Assembly (NCBI RefSeq): GCF_017874595.1
Contig: NZ_JAGILA010000009.1
Span: 124,001 to 188,000, forward strand
DNA from: Sinorhizobium kostiense
GTDB lineage: Bacteria; Pseudomonadota; Alphaproteobacteria; Rhizobiales; Rhizobiaceae
Length of the DNA stretch: 64,000 nucleotides
Direction: 5' to 3'
Shown: piece after piece, positions 9,112 through 18,237 of the stretch
How positions within the stretch are numbered: position 1 is the stretch's first letter
How the letters are laid out: the number at the start of each line of letters is the position of its first letter
The notes under the pieces: model-generated
Told to the model about the DNA's origin: nothing
The model's database searches: none
The model's input: only the letters and a program-made list of their open reading frames with translations
Program-made: the position numbers and the translations under genes

Positions 9112-9321
9112 TTATTCAGCCGCGATTGCCTCGATTGCCGCCAGGGCGGCCGCTGCATCACCATTGACGCTCATCATCGGTCCGCATTCCTGGCGAGGAT
9201 CCGGCGCGTAAGAAGTTAGATTGGCAGGTCTCTTGCAGGGTGCGGTCTTCTCCTTGGCCGCCGTACCGCAGCCGGCGAGGCCGGCCGCGATTAGGACTGA
9301 AGACAGAACCTTTGCCGTCAT
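9112..9321 (-). CDS. Small lipoprotein in the eex position (VirB7-like or entry-exclusion candidate)
   Basis: 69-residue protein with a lipoprotein signal: hydrophobic segment VLSSVLIAAGLAGC, where LAGC is the lipobox and the cysteine is the lipidation site. The mature part of about 50 residues has two more cysteines and no recognised domain. ATG 9321 was preferred to an in-frame GTG at 9339. It sits between virB5 and virB6, where pKM101 carries eex (entry exclusion). Because no virB7 lies between virB6 and virB8, it could instead supply the VirB7 role. Confidence 0.75.
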   Translation of the reverse strand: MTAKVLSSVLIAAGLAGCGTAAKEKTAPCKRPANLTSYAPDPRQECGPMMSVNGDAAAALAAIEAIAAE

Positions 9322-9328
9322 GGTGATT

Positions 9329-10030
9329 TTACTGGTCACTGTAGGAGAGCGCCTTCTTCGAGTTGGAAATGTCCGTCAGGCGCCGCTGGTTATCGGCCTG
9401 GAGCGAAGACACGGCGCCGTTCATGACGCCGATCAGCTCGTTGATCGTCAGGCCTGCCTGGACCTGAAGCTGTGTGTTCTGATCGATCGAGCCCTTGATG
9501 TCCTTGGCCTGGCCGATATTTGCGCCCGCCTGCTCGAACGAGGTGCGGCGCTTCTGGACGGCCTGTTGCGAGCCATTAACGAGCGCCGCAACACCGAGAA
9601 CGGTATTCACCATCTCTTCATAGGACTTGTCGCCTGAAAACGAGCTGCCTGTCTGACCGGACAGGTTCTTCACCAGTTGCAGCCCATTGATGAAGGTCGT
9701 TGCAACCTTGGCAACATCGCCGCCCATGCTTCCGAAATTCGGAACGCCGCCCGACATCAGGCTGTCGAAGGACGGCATCTGGGAGACGCTGAATCCATTA
9801 CCGACGGCAAGGTTCTGCATCTGGTTTGCATCGCTACCGCGATCCCCGGTCACCGCCTGAAGGGTCTCCTGGACCGTTTTCAGGACTTCCTTATTCGTCC
9901 CAAGAATTTGGTCGGTCGTCGTCGACGTCCTCTGGGCGATCTCAAGATTAGCAGCGTCGATGACCGGGACTTGCGCGGAAGCTGCGGACGCAAGGGCCAC
10001 CGAGCACGCCGCTAAAATCAAACGTTTCAT
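9329..10030 (-). CDS. virB5: T4SS minor pilin VirB5
   Basis: Exported pilus-tip protein. A signal peptide (KRLILAACSVALASAASA) is followed by the VirB5/TraC start QVPVIDAANLEIAQ and long helical regions. The length of 233 residues is typical. Strong ribosome site GAGGAG upstream of ATG 10030 rules out longer starts. A run of Gly/Ser around residues 110-125 links the two helical halves. Two cysteines are absent from the mature part. Confidence 0.88.
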   Translation of the reverse strand: MKRLILAACSVALASAASAQVPVIDAANLEIAQRTSTTTDQILGTNKEVLKTVQETLQAVTGDRGSDANQMQNLAVGNGFSVSQMPSFDSLMSGGVPNFGSMGGDVAKVATTFINGLQLVKNLSGQTGSSFSGDKSYEEMVNTVLGVAALVNGSQQAVQKRRTSFEQAGANIGQAKDIKGSIDQNTQLQVQAGLTINELIGVMNGAVSSLQADNQRRLTDISNSKKALSYSDQ

Positions 10031-10041
10031 GGCAGTTCTCC

Positions 10042-11130
10042 TCATTGAGCGGTCAACATCAGATCTACGTTGGCTTCGCGCTCCCGCTTCTGGACGCAAG
10101 CCTTTTCTGTCGGGCTCCATTCAAGCGCCGCGCGGGGATCGCAAACGCCGGTCGTTTCGCGATCCTCGTCGTCGTCATCCTTCTTGAAGTCGCTCGTACG
10201 TGATGCGCCGGAAATATTGCCGACATCGACCGCACTACGAGAATTCATGAGGTCCGCCATCGTCGTGCCGAGGCGGATGACCTGGTTCATCATTTCGAGG
10301 TTGGCATTTCGCGCGCCGGAATTATGGTCCCAACTGCCCTGGATGGTCCCGCTGGACATTGCGCCCAACTGCTGCAGCCAGGAGGCAACATTCCCGCTGC
10401 TTTCCCCGATCGCCTGGAACGTCGCCATGGAGTTGATGGTGGAATCCCGCATGCCGGTGAAGCCTGTAGACCCGCCGCCATAGTTCACAGGGATGTTGGT
10501 AACGTCGGAGCCGCCGAAGGCGGGGAGCCATTTTTGGGTGATGTTTGCAACATACCCTTGCGTTTCCTTAAATGGCGGAATACCGCCATATTTCTGGACG
10601 TTGCCAGGTCCAGCGTTGTAGGCAGCCAGTGCGAGATTCGTGTTGCCGTTGAAGCGCCGGAGCTGTTGTTTCAGATAGCGCGCGCCGCCACGAAGATTGT
10701 CTTCCATGTCATAAGGATTGACCCCGAGATCCTTGGCTGTACCCGGCATGAGCTGAGAAAGCCCAATGGCGCCGACCGGCGATTTCGCACAGGGATTGAA
10801 CCGGCTTTCTTGGTAGACGAGCGCCATGAAGAGGCTTTCGTCGACGCCTTCTTCCTGGGCCACTCGCTTCACGAGGCCGGTGATTTCCGGGTTGGCCGTT
10901 GCAGCGGAAGCGGCGTCACCGCTGCGACCTGGACGATACATTGAGCAGGTCACGCTCTTGCTGACCGTATGACGGTCACTATCCGTCTTCTCGATTTCCG
11001 TCGTCTTCTGGTCGCGTTTGATGTCGGTCTCGAGCACCTCGCCGTCAACCACCGGCACCTGAGAGTGCGCCGTTCCGAAGGCACCAAGCCACAGCGCAGA
11101 AATCACCCACAAAGCAGGACTCTTCCTCAT
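10042..11130 (-). CDS. Second lytic transglycosylase of the T4SS operon
   Basis: Exported peptidoglycan-cleaving enzyme of the SLT fold. After a signal peptide ([16 protein letters not shown]) comes a linker, then the catalytic domain around residues 95-210: [11 protein letters not shown] (catalytic Glu), [24 protein letters not shown] and GYVANI. About 150 further residues follow that VirB1 proteins lack. The mature N-terminus begins [11 protein letters not shown], very like the VirB5 start QVPVIDAANLE. ATG 11130 overlaps the virB4 stop in an ATGA. It lies between virB4 and virB5, an uncommon place for a transglycosylase, and the operon already has a virB1. Confidence 0.9.
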   Translation of the reverse strand: MRKSPALWVISALWLGAFGTAHSQVPVVDGEVLETDIKRDQKTTEIEKTDSDRHTVSKSVTCSMYRPGRSGDAASAATANPEITGLVKRVAQEEGVDESLFMALVYQESRFNPCAKSPVGAIGLSQLMPGTAKDLGVNPYDMEDNLRGGARYLKQQLRRFNGNTNLALAAYNAGPGNVQKYGGIPPFKETQGYVANITQKWLPAFGGSDVTNIPVNYGGGSTGFTGMRDSTINSMATFQAIGESSGNVASWLQQLGAMSSGTIQGSWDHNSGARNANLEMMNQVIRLGTTMADLMNSRSAVDVGNISGASRTSDFKKDDDDEDRETTGVCDPRAALEWSPTEKACVQKREREANVDLMLTAQ

Positions 11131-13586
11131 TCGGCCTTCTCCCATCCGCAAAATTGAGCCAGCCAATTTTCAGGCTCGTCGCCATATTGTTCCCGAAGCG
11201 CCGCGCACTCCTCGACGGTCTCCTTGCGGCCGGAGAGCACCTTCACGAGATCGGGCATGGCGGAGACATCGAGCCGAGCGATGACCGAGTCATTGCCGTG
11301 CTTGATCAGGAAAGTTCGCTTTTCGGGTGGAGTGTTCTTGATGAAGTTGAATTCCTTCACCGTCAGGCCAAAGCGCTTGATGTAGCTCTCTTCGTCGGCC
11401 CGCGGGTTTGGAAAGTGAATGTTCGTCGCCGACTGCTCGATCAGCGTATGCGAGGCTTTTGCCTTGGCGACATCCGCCGCGGACTGGGTGCCGAAGCCAA
11501 CAATGCCGTTGAGCTTGCGGATGGTTTTCATCTTGTCGACGATGAACGCCGAAAAGGTCTCGTCCATAAGAAGCTGCCAGCCCTCGTCCATGAAGAACAT
11601 GACGGGGCTTCCGTCGAGCAGCTCGTCGAGGCGATGATAGAGATACATCAGCGCCGGCGTGCGGAGATCCTCGTTGCCGAGGATGTTCGTCATGTCGAAC
11701 CCGAAGACGCTGCGACCCGAGAAAGAGAGGACGTCGTGCTGAGCGTTGAAGAGCCACGCCTTTTCACCTTCGATCCAAGGACGAAGGCGAGAGTGAAGGT
11801 CATTGGCATCCGCCCGCGACCGGCCCACAAGCAGGGCGGCCAGGTTCGCTAGGTTTCGTTCCGACGCAGGTTCCTGCATCAGGCGGACGATCGCCCGCTC
11901 AAGCGTATCCTCGTCTTCCTGAGTGAAATCACTGCGATCACCGGAGCGCAGCATTGCCTTCAAGAGGCGAAGCAGGAATTCGCGGTTTGGGCCGGTATTT
12001 TCGAGCTGCAGCGGATTAAAGCCGGTCGGCGTTCCCGGTGACAGCACCTCATATGAACCACCAATCGCCCTTACGAAGATTTCCGCGCCGCGATCCTTGT
12101 CGAAGAACACGGCTTTCGGCGTCGGTGACACGCGCATCGCCTGTGCGAGCAGGAAGGTCAAAGCGACCGTTTTACCGGAGCCGGTTGGTCCCGTGACGAG
12201 GAAGTGCCCGATGTCGCGGCGATGGAAGTTGAACCAGTACGGCGTCTGCGACGTGGTTTCGAGGATCGTGATCGGCAGTCCCCAATGAGTGCGATCGGCC
12301 TGGCCCGTCGCGAAATTGTGCATGGAGGACAGGCCGGAAAAATTCGCGCTCGACAACATCGCTTTGCGAGCAATGTAGCTGTGATTGCCGGGCAGTTGCG
12401 CCCAAAAACCCGCTTCGAGGTTCAGATCCTCGCGAAGCCAGGTGAGATTCATGTCGGTGAGGCAAGCACCGAGTTCGGAAACGGTGCGGCTAAGGCCTGG
12501 GAGATCGCGGGAGAGGCATAGGAGCGAAAGATGGTGGAAACCGAAGACGGCTTCCTGGTTCATCAGGCTATTGAGCGCATAGTCGATATCCTGTTCGACT
12601 GAGCTACCGGACTCGTCCGAGGCTCTGATCTGCCTCTGCAACCGACTAATTCGTTCTTGGGCGATCGGCTTGTCGGCGATGGTGAAGGACTGCGTCAGAA
12701 TGAATTCGTGGTTTACCTGCAGCAGGCCGTCCAGCATGCCCGGCCCGGTGAAAGGCGGATACTCCTTGATGGACAGCAGCGCTCCAAAGCGGGTGTCTTC
12801 ATCGACAGCTGCTTGAGCCTGCATCGTCCGCTTGCTGAAATGCAGTCGCGACGTTCCGACATAATTGCGAATGCCCATGCGCGGCAGGCGCATCTTGCGC
12901 GGCACACCGCAGCTCAGGATCGCGTTGAAGAACTCGCAGGGTTCGGAGTAGGGCTCGCCTTTCCCCTTCTCATCACGCCCTTCTATCTTGGCCTCGTCGT
13001 CATTCCTGCGACGATAGGTAATTCCGAGCGCCCGGGCTCCATACTTGTGCAGATCGCGGGCGATGTTGCCGATCAGCTCCTCGAGCTCCGTAACATCTTC
13101 GCGCGTTTGCTGGACCCGAGCGACCCTGTTGGTCTTGTCAAAGAGCCTCTTCAACGAGTCGCCAATGCCGAGGGCGCCCCGCATCCCAGACCGCACGACC
13201 GTCAAGTATATTTCGTTCGTAAACATGCGCTTGTGGCGCAGTTGCCCCATGTAGCGCTTGTTCAACAGATCGCAGAATGGTTCGTCGAACGCGCCACCGA
13301 TCTGCGTTTCGACCTCTCTCCGGATCACGGTCGACCAAAGAGAATAGCGGCTCGACCCCAAGGCACGGATCATCGTGTTCTGGACGACCGACCGCATGTT
13401 GAGCTCAGCCTGGTCCTCCGTCTGGAAGAACAGTCCATTGAGTTTGATGACGCTTAGAAGCGATCCGTTTTCCAGCCCGATCACTGTATCGGAGACATGT
13501 CGGAGATACGGAATATGAGTCGACATGGGCCGCTCATTGCTGGCGACCGGGCCGAATCCAAGCTCTTCTTTGACGACTTTCAGCAT
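11127..13586 (-). CDS. virB4: T4SS ATPase VirB4
   Basis: Large membrane-associated ATPase needed for pilin extraction and transfer. The 819-residue chain has the CagE/VirB4 N-terminal domain and a C-terminal ATPase domain with Walker [13 protein letters not shown], Walker [13 protein letters not shown] and the downstream motif [12 protein letters not shown] 13586 starts two bases after the virB3 stop, and the protein then begins [13 protein letters not shown]; the same frame is open further upstream inside virB3 but that stretch encodes VirB3 in another frame. Length is typical. Confidence 0.94.
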   Translation of the reverse strand: MLKVVKEELGFGPVASNERPMSTHIPYLRHVSDTVIGLENGSLLSVIKLNGLFFQTEDQAELNMRSVVQNTMIRALGSSRYSLWSTVIRREVETQIGGAFDEPFCDLLNKRYMGQLRHKRMFTNEIYLTVVRSGMRGALGIGDSLKRLFDKTNRVARVQQTREDVTELEELIGNIARDLHKYGARALGITYRRRNDDEAKIEGRDEKGKGEPYSEPCEFFNAILSCGVPRKMRLPRMGIRNYVGTSRLHFSKRTMQAQAAVDEDTRFGALLSIKEYPPFTGPGMLDGLLQVNHEFILTQSFTIADKPIAQERISRLQRQIRASDESGSSVEQDIDYALNSLMNQEAVFGFHHLSLLCLSRDLPGLSRTVSELGACLTDMNLTWLREDLNLEAGFWAQLPGNHSYIARKAMLSSANFSGLSSMHNFATGQADRTHWGLPITILETTSQTPYWFNFHRRDIGHFLVTGPTGSGKTVALTFLLAQAMRVSPTPKAVFFDKDRGAEIFVRAIGGSYEVLSPGTPTGFNPLQLENTGPNREFLLRLLKAMLRSGDRSDFTQEDEDTLERAIVRLMQEPASERNLANLAALLVGRSRADANDLHSRLRPWIEGEKAWLFNAQHDVLSFSGRSVFGFDMTNILGNEDLRTPALMYLYHRLDELLDGSPVMFFMDEGWQLLMDETFSAFIVDKMKTIRKLNGIVGFGTQSAADVAKAKASHTLIEQSATNIHFPNPRADEESYIKRFGLTVKEFNFIKNTPPEKRTFLIKHGNDSVIARLDVSAMPDLVKVLSGRKETVEECAALREQYGDEPENWLAQFCGWEKAE

Positions 13587-13588
13587 GG

Positions 13589-13888
13589 TCACGGTCCGTA
13601 AGAGTTGGTGCCCCAAAAGCGCTTGTTGGGCGTGCGGGGCGTCTTGCGGGACGTCACCTGCATCACATCGAGGATCCTGTTGTCCCAGGTGCAGAGCGAG
13701 AACAGGACAAGGTAAGCAACCGGCGCGATGAGCAACGCCAGGAGGTCGTTCGTTGCAAGCCAACCGATGATGGTGACGCCAACGATCAGCACCACCGCCA
13801 TGTAGGGCACGCCCCAAAGGGTTGGGGACCGGGTTAACCCGATCACCAACGGCGTCAGAGCCGGTTTTTCGTCCTGAAACTCACTCAT
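13589..13888 (-). CDS. virB3: T4SS protein VirB3
   Basis: Small inner-membrane protein that works with VirB4. 99 residues with the family start PLVIGLTRSPTLWGVPY, and two adjacent hydrophobic segments (AVVLIVGVTIIGWLA and LLALLIAPVAYLVLF). It lies three bases after the virB2 stop and two before virB4, in the standard order. Confidence 0.92.
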   Translation of the reverse strand: MSEFQDEKPALTPLVIGLTRSPTLWGVPYMAVVLIVGVTIIGWLATNDLLALLIAPVAYLVLFSLCTWDNRILDVMQVTSRKTPRTPNKRFWGTNSYGP

Positions 13889-13891
13889 CGG

Positions 13892-14230
13892 TCACTGACC
13901 GACCGCCGAGATCATCTCGTCGACGATCGCCGGTGCGCCAAATACCAGACCGATTCCCATCACGACCGCGCCGGCCGTGAACCACGACAAGCGACCGGCG
14001 AATGCCAGAAAGCCAAGGCCGATAACGGCAATGATCGCGAGCAGCCGACCGAACGGGCCTGTGATGAAATCGACGATCATCTGTACCGCCGTCTGCAGCG
14101 GCCCGAAGGCGCCGCCTGCACTCTGCGCGAGAGCAACATCAGCGCCCGCGACTTGGAATGCGGCCACAATGCCGAGCGTGGCTGCGAGCTTGAGAGCCTT
14201 AGACTTCCTCGTTTGCATTTCAAATTGCAT
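13892..14230 (-). CDS. virB2: T4SS major pilin VirB2
   Basis: Pilin precursor of 112 residues: a positively charged start, signal segment (LAATLGIVAAFQVAGADVAL) with probable cleavage after ALAQ or ADVALA, and two membrane segments (LLAIIAVIGLGFLAFA, AGAVVMGIGLVFGAPAIV) separated by a short loop. ATG 14230 has AAGGAG six bases upstream; an upstream TTG at 14245 that overlaps the virB1 stop is less likely. Confidence 0.9.
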   Translation of the reverse strand: MQFEMQTRKSKALKLAATLGIVAAFQVAGADVALAQSAGGAFGPLQTAVQMIVDFITGPFGRLLAIIAVIGLGFLAFAGRLSWFTAGAVVMGIGLVFGAPAIVDEMISAVGQ

Positions 14231-14241
14231 GTTTCTCTCCT

Positions 14242-15216
14242 TCAAAAGTGCATGACACCGCCGACAAACTTGCCGGTCTTCTTCACGGCGATGACACCGG
14301 CGTCGCGGCTGTCACTCGCATCCGAGACCGCCTGCGGAGCGGCGGCCGGCCTCGCCTTGCCCTTTGCCGACGGCATTGGCAGCCCGAGTTGGTAGTTCAC
14401 CACCTTCGCGACGTATCCGACTGTTTCCTGGAAAGGCGGGATCCCGCCGTGTTGGTAGATCCGCTGTTCGCCGCTGTTGTAAGCAGCCGCGACCAGGAGC
14501 GGGTTCTGAAACTCATCAAGCAGAAAGCGCAGGTACTTCATCCCGCCCTCGATATTCTGAGCGGGATCACACATGTCCGTAACTCCGAACCGCGCAGCCG
14601 TAGCAGGCATGAGCTGCATCGGTCCGCGCGCGCCCTTTGGGGAGTTGCGACTTTGGTCAAAGCTGCTCTCGGCCCAGGCGATGGCCGCCGCGAAGACTTC
14701 ATCGACGCGATATTTGCGCGCCGTCTGCACAACCAGAGACTTAACCTCTTCCGGGCTGAGCGGAGACGGACCGCACTCATACACGTCTATGGTGTTGTCA
14801 TTGATCTGCCGAAATGCACCAATTTGCTGTATAGAGCCCGTGGGAACCTGCGGTTCATCAACCCTGTTCGGCACGTTGTTGGAGGGAGCGAAATTGCTCA
14901 AACCTGCATCAATATGATGCAGGCCCCCAAAATCATGGGGGCTGTTGTCAGCTTTGTTCTGAACCGCATCTTGCTGCTTTACTACGCCATCAGCGCCTAG
15001 CACGAACTCCTTCTCTGAGCCGCGCCAGCGCTCATCGAAGTTCGTTGCAAGCTCCGCCTTCTTGTCAACCGGCCAAGTACTTTTATTTGTTATGATATTT
15101 TCGGATTTACGCCCATCTTGGGCGTAAGAAATCGGAACCCAGCTCGTGCACAAAAGGGCGCTACCCGCCAAAGCGGCCCAGCCCAAAACGCCTGAAAATC
15201 TAGCCCTTTTTTCCAT
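14242..15216 (-). CDS. virB1: VirB1-type lytic transglycosylase
   Basis: First gene of the operon; opens the peptidoglycan for channel assembly. A signal peptide (VLGWAALAGSALLCTSW) precedes about 120 residues of linker and a catalytic SLT domain: AIAWAESSFDQ (catalytic Glu), GARGPMQLMPATAARFG, VAAAYNSGEQRI and GYVAKVV. 324 residues from ATG 15216; the ribosome site is weak, so the exact start is less sure. The promoter should lie in the divergent gap 15217-15375. Confidence 0.88.
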   Translation of the reverse strand: MEKRARFSGVLGWAALAGSALLCTSWVPISYAQDGRKSENIITNKSTWPVDKKAELATNFDERWRGSEKEFVLGADGVVKQQDAVQNKADNSPHDFGGLHHIDAGLSNFAPSNNVPNRVDEPQVPTGSIQQIGAFRQINDNTIDVYECGPSPLSPEEVKSLVVQTARKYRVDEVFAAAIAWAESSFDQSRNSPKGARGPMQLMPATAARFGVTDMCDPAQNIEGGMKYLRFLLDEFQNPLLVAAAYNSGEQRIYQHGGIPPFQETVGYVAKVVNYQLGLPMPSAKGKARPAAAPQAVSDASDSRDAGVIAVKKTGKFVGGVMHF

Positions 15217-15375
15217 CGTCCCGCGCCTAACTTGCGGTGTTGTGATCGAAACGAAAACCAACTAAGCTGATGAAGGTATCGCATCGATTTGGTTCAGCGA
15301 TACAACTTTTCGAGGCAGACTTAAACCCCCTATTGCAGGGGAACGAGTTGAAGCAATATGGGTAAGGGCTAGAAA
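15217..15375. promoter_or_regulatory. Divergent promoter region of the virB operon and the 15376-18654 operon
   Basis: 159 bases separate two operons that are transcribed away from each other. It contains an interrupted inverted repeat CCCCCTATTGCAGGGG (15334-15349), which could be an operator shared by both directions, and an AT-rich stretch near 15295-15325. I could not assign -35 and -10 boxes with confidence. Confidence 0.5.
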
Positions 15376-15984
15376 ATGAAACGGACCATTATCGCCGCAC
15401 TTGCAAGTTGCACAGTCGCCACACCTGCTTTGTCCGTCTCGGACATCAACAAGGATTACATCAAATCGCTCGCAGCGCCGGGCAAGACGGTTCTCGTGCT
15501 CGAATATTACGACGGGAGCGGGAAGGTCGCCGATCGGAAGGGCTATGCAACAACGGCCGGATTTAAGGCCGTTTCACCGACCGACTTTCGCGTGGATGAC
15601 AAGACAACACTGCACCTTTTTGGCCTGGAGCCATGCAAGGGCGAAATGGTCAATCGCAGTGAAGACTTCGCCGGGAGCTGCACCGATTATGCGCAGCAAC
15701 AGCTTCAGATCCTGTTACAAAACCCGAAGGTCGTGTTTTGCCGTGCCTTCGTGAGCGAGCAAGGTTCGCCCGTCCAGAACGCCACCTGCTACGGCTACTA
15801 TAATTTCCGCGGTAGCCTCGACTCCGTCGATATGTTCGAGGAGCAGCTTTTGTCGCTCGGCGCGCTCCGCCTCGCAAAAAACCCAGATGGGACTCCCGTT
15901 CGTCCGGATCTCTCCAAAGCTGAGGAGATCGGCCAGAAGGGCTCATTCGGAATGTGGGCCGATCCGAGGGTGAAGGGTCAATGA
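15376..15984 (+). CDS. Exported protein, probable diverged staphylococcal-nuclease-fold paralogue 1
   Basis: 202 residues with a signal peptide (IIAALASCTVATPALS). The middle and end resemble the SNase fold as read in the two genes downstream: a strand region LHLFGLEPCKG, cysteine-containing VVFCRAFV, and the end FEEQLLSLGALRLA followed by GQKGSFGMWAD, which matches the G-x-W end of thermonucleases. At the place of the catalytic Arg of the G-R-x-L-A motif there is GSPVQ, so nuclease activity is not expected. First gene of a six-gene operon; its stop overlaps the next ATG in an ATGA. Assignment is by motif reading only. Confidence 0.5.
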   Translation: MKRTIIAALASCTVATPALSVSDINKDYIKSLAAPGKTVLVLEYYDGSGKVADRKGYATTAGFKAVSPTDFRVDDKTTLHLFGLEPCKGEMVNRSEDFAGSCTDYAQQQLQILLQNPKVVFCRAFVSEQGSPVQNATCYGYYNFRGSLDSVDMFEEQLLSLGALRLAKNPDGTPVRPDLSKAEEIGQKGSFGMWADPRVKGQ

Positions 15985-16517
15985 GTAAGGCTCTCTCCCT
16001 TCTGTTGGCTCTCTTGCCGACTTCCGTATCCGCAGCGCCGGCAGGCTATTTCGATCTTCTTCCTGGCGTCACCCTGGAAACTGGCGACACGTGGGTTTCC
16101 AATGGTGAAAGATTCCGCCTCTATGGCGTCCAGTCCTGTTTGCGCGGCACTTCCTATACGGACAAGCACGGGCAGAAACGCGACTGCGGCGAGGCGTCCC
16201 TTGCCGTGCTGGCGGCCTATATCAAGGACACCAAACCGGTTTGCGCCCCGGTGGTGAAGAAAGACGGTATCGCTTACGTCGTCTGCTACGCCACAGTTGT
16301 GAAGGAGCGGCTTGATCTGGCAAACGTCCTGATCACGAGCGGATACGCCTTCGCGGCCCTCAACGGTGAGGGCATGCCCTATCACGTCCCCTATGCCGTG
16401 GCTGAGAAACTTGCGCGCGATAAGCGTGCCGGCCTCTGGCAGTTCGAAGACGTCCAGCATCCGGCCATTCTCTTGAGCCGCGAGGTGAATGCGCGAACCA
16501 AGAAGGCAGATCAATGA
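15981..16517 (+). CDS. Exported thermonuclease-like protein, paralogue 2
   Basis: 178 residues; signal peptide (LSLLLALLPTSVSA) then an SNase-type fold: TGDTWVSNGERFRLYGVQS keeps the GDT and the first catalytic Arg region but has QS where the Asp-Ala-Pro-Glu of active enzymes lies; KDGIAYVVCYA replaces the second catalytic Arg by Ile; LDLANVLITSGYAF and DKRAGLWQFE match the conserved C-terminal helices and W. I infer a periplasmic binding or structural role rather than catalysis. Overlaps both neighbours in ATGA junctions. Confidence 0.65.
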   Translation: MSKALSLLLALLPTSVSAAPAGYFDLLPGVTLETGDTWVSNGERFRLYGVQSCLRGTSYTDKHGQKRDCGEASLAVLAAYIKDTKPVCAPVVKKDGIAYVVCYATVVKERLDLANVLITSGYAFAALNGEGMPYHVPYAVAEKLARDKRAGLWQFEDVQHPAILLSREVNARTKKADQ

Positions 16518-17215
16518 AGCGATACCTGCTTGCAGCCGCCGCGCTCGCCACGATCCCCCATGCAGCGACAGCCGCGGATCTCATCAAGACTCCGGCCGCG
16601 GCGGCTCGGCCACCGCAGAGATTGAGCGAAGCTCCGATCTACCAAAATCCGGTCTACAAAGGCCGAGTCTCCGTCATGGACGGCCGCACCTTGTGGTATC
16701 CGCAATATGCGCAGCGCGTTCGCCTCGTCGAGATCGACGCGTGCGAGCTCCCACAGTGGGCGATTGATCCCACGTGGGTGGATCGCGATCGGCAAAAGGC
16801 GCCTTCACCCGTTCCGTGCGGCCCACTTGCAAAGGCTTGGCTCAAGAGGACCATAGGCAGCAAACCGGTCGAATGCACCGTCTTAGCCTATGGCAATGAC
16901 GGTATCCCCCAAGCCCGCTGCACGTCAGCCGGCCGCGATATTGCAGTCGATTTGCTTCGTGTCGGATGGGCGCGTGTCGCGTCACCCTATTCATACAACA
17001 GCCAATACCTGGCCTATCAGCAGCATGCGATGGCGGCCCGCTATGGCATGTGGGCAACTTACGTTCTCGACATGAACGAGTGGCGTCGCAAGGCCGTCGA
17101 CAAGACGCTAGACCGGCGGCCGATCGCTGATTTCAACCTGATTGTCGAACGGGAAAGCGAAATATCGCCGCCCTTCATCGACGCGCGGAAAAAGCCCACG
17201 AGGACAGACCGATAG
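16514..17215 (+). CDS. Exported thermonuclease-like protein, paralogue 3
   Basis: 233 residues; signal peptide (LLAAAALATIPHAATA). RVSVMDGRTLWY then QRVRLVEIDACELPQW parallels the SNase core, here keeping the Arg and the Glu of the Asp-Ala-x-Glu motif. NDGIPQARC replaces the second catalytic Arg position, and VDLLRVGWARV plus ARYGMWATYV match the end of the fold. It has a C-terminal extension of about 50 charged residues. Co-translated with paralogue 2 (ATGA overlap). Thermonuclease-like genes near rhizobial conjugative T4SS loci are known, but their role is not. Confidence 0.65.
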   Translation: MKRYLLAAAALATIPHAATAADLIKTPAAAARPPQRLSEAPIYQNPVYKGRVSVMDGRTLWYPQYAQRVRLVEIDACELPQWAIDPTWVDRDRQKAPSPVPCGPLAKAWLKRTIGSKPVECTVLAYGNDGIPQARCTSAGRDIAVDLLRVGWARVASPYSYNSQYLAYQQHAMAARYGMWATYVLDMNEWRRKAVDKTLDRRPIADFNLIVERESEISPPFIDARKKPTRTDR

Positions 17216-17620
17216 TTGCCCGACCTCGCACATATTGCGAGCTCATTCGCAACCGATCCGCTGGCGAGCTTAATGCTCGCCATTCCGTTATCGTTTGCGC
17301 TCATCGTCGTTTCGGAACGAATCTGGTGGGTGCACGGTCCGTTCGCCCTGGTGCTCCTGATCCTTTCGATCCTCTTTCTCGATCGACGTCATCTGGCGCT
17401 GGACAGCTTTCTCGTCGGCTTATTCGCCTTTCCACCGCTTTGCCGGGACATTCCCAACCAGCCGATGCTTTTTCAGATCGGGATCCTCTGGTTCTCAGCC
17501 TTCGCGCTCGTCGCCGCCGTCCTCTACGCAGCAGGCGGTCGAGTGCACCACGCCACACCGCTCGACAAGCTATTCGTCGATCGGGCGTCTCCAGCCGCAA
17601 CCATCATGAGGGCCAACTGA
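17216..17620 (+). CDS. Small polytopic membrane protein of unknown function
   Basis: 134 residues with three or four hydrophobic segments (LASLMLAIPLSFALIVV, GPFALVLLILSILFL, DSFLVGLFAFPPL, LWFSAFALVAAVLYAAG). It begins with TTG immediately after the upstream stop, with AGGACAG before it; an internal ATG at 17273 would cut off the first hydrophobic segment. No family recognised. Its place among exported genes suggests an envelope role. Confidence 0.6.
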   Translation: MPDLAHIASSFATDPLASLMLAIPLSFALIVVSERIWWVHGPFALVLLILSILFLDRRHLALDSFLVGLFAFPPLCRDIPNQPMLFQIGILWFSAFALVAAVLYAAGGRVHHATPLDKLFVDRASPAATIMRAN

Positions 17621-17621
17621 C

Positions 17622-18215
17622 ATGAAACACCTGCTTTATGCTGCAGCCGGTCTTGCTGCGCTTACCATGCCCCCCACAGGAGCAAAGGCAGAAGATGCTT
17701 CCTGGGGCTGCCAGGTTCTCCTTTGCGCTGCCTCGCAAAATCCGTCCTGGCAGGGCGTTCCCTATTGCGTGCCCCCGATGAAGAGGCTGATAGCCGCAAT
17801 GTCGAAGCCGGGATTTGATTGGCCCATTTGTCACGAGGCGAAGACCAGCGAGCCGGGCCGGCAAGAGTTCGAGGACTGCCCTGCAGGGTCGCGCCCCACC
17901 TCCAGCAATGATGGGAACGACAACGGCTTCCGCCGCCGCAACGAGGAGGACCAATGCGTCCGGGTCGTGGACAGATGCGAGAACCGCGGCGAGTACAATC
18001 GCCTCTATGGTGACGAGGACGCCAACCAGCGTAACGGTGTGACCGTAAGGTCCATCAGCGGCAACAGCGAACATTTCTTGAATCGCGACAATCGCTACAA
18101 CGGTTGCAAGGTGCAGGTAACGTCCCCCCGTCCGCGGCGCGCAAATCCCTGGTTCTTCGACGTTCCCAACGACAAGGGCGTCAAAGAGCGCTTCTGGTTC
18201 AATCTACGCACCTAG
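17622..18215 (+). CDS. Exported TrbM-like protein
   Basis: 197 residues; signal peptide (LLYAAAGLAALTMPPTGAKA), then ASWGCQVLLCAASQNPSW, which resembles the TrbM/KikA motif C-x2-LLCL-S, followed by CVPPMKRL. TrbM-type proteins are periplasmic conjugation factors. The second half is rich in Asn, Arg and Asp with more cysteines (six or more in the mature protein, probably disulphide-bonded). Starts one base after the upstream stop. Confidence 0.55.
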   Translation: MKHLLYAAAGLAALTMPPTGAKAEDASWGCQVLLCAASQNPSWQGVPYCVPPMKRLIAAMSKPGFDWPICHEAKTSEPGRQEFEDCPAGSRPTSSNDGNDNGFRRRNEEDQCVRVVDRCENRGEYNRLYGDEDANQRNGVTVRSISGNSEHFLNRDNRYNGCKVQVTSPRPRRANPWFFDVPNDKGVKERFWFNLRT

Positions 18216-18237
18216 CCTGGCCTAAGAGGAAGAATCT

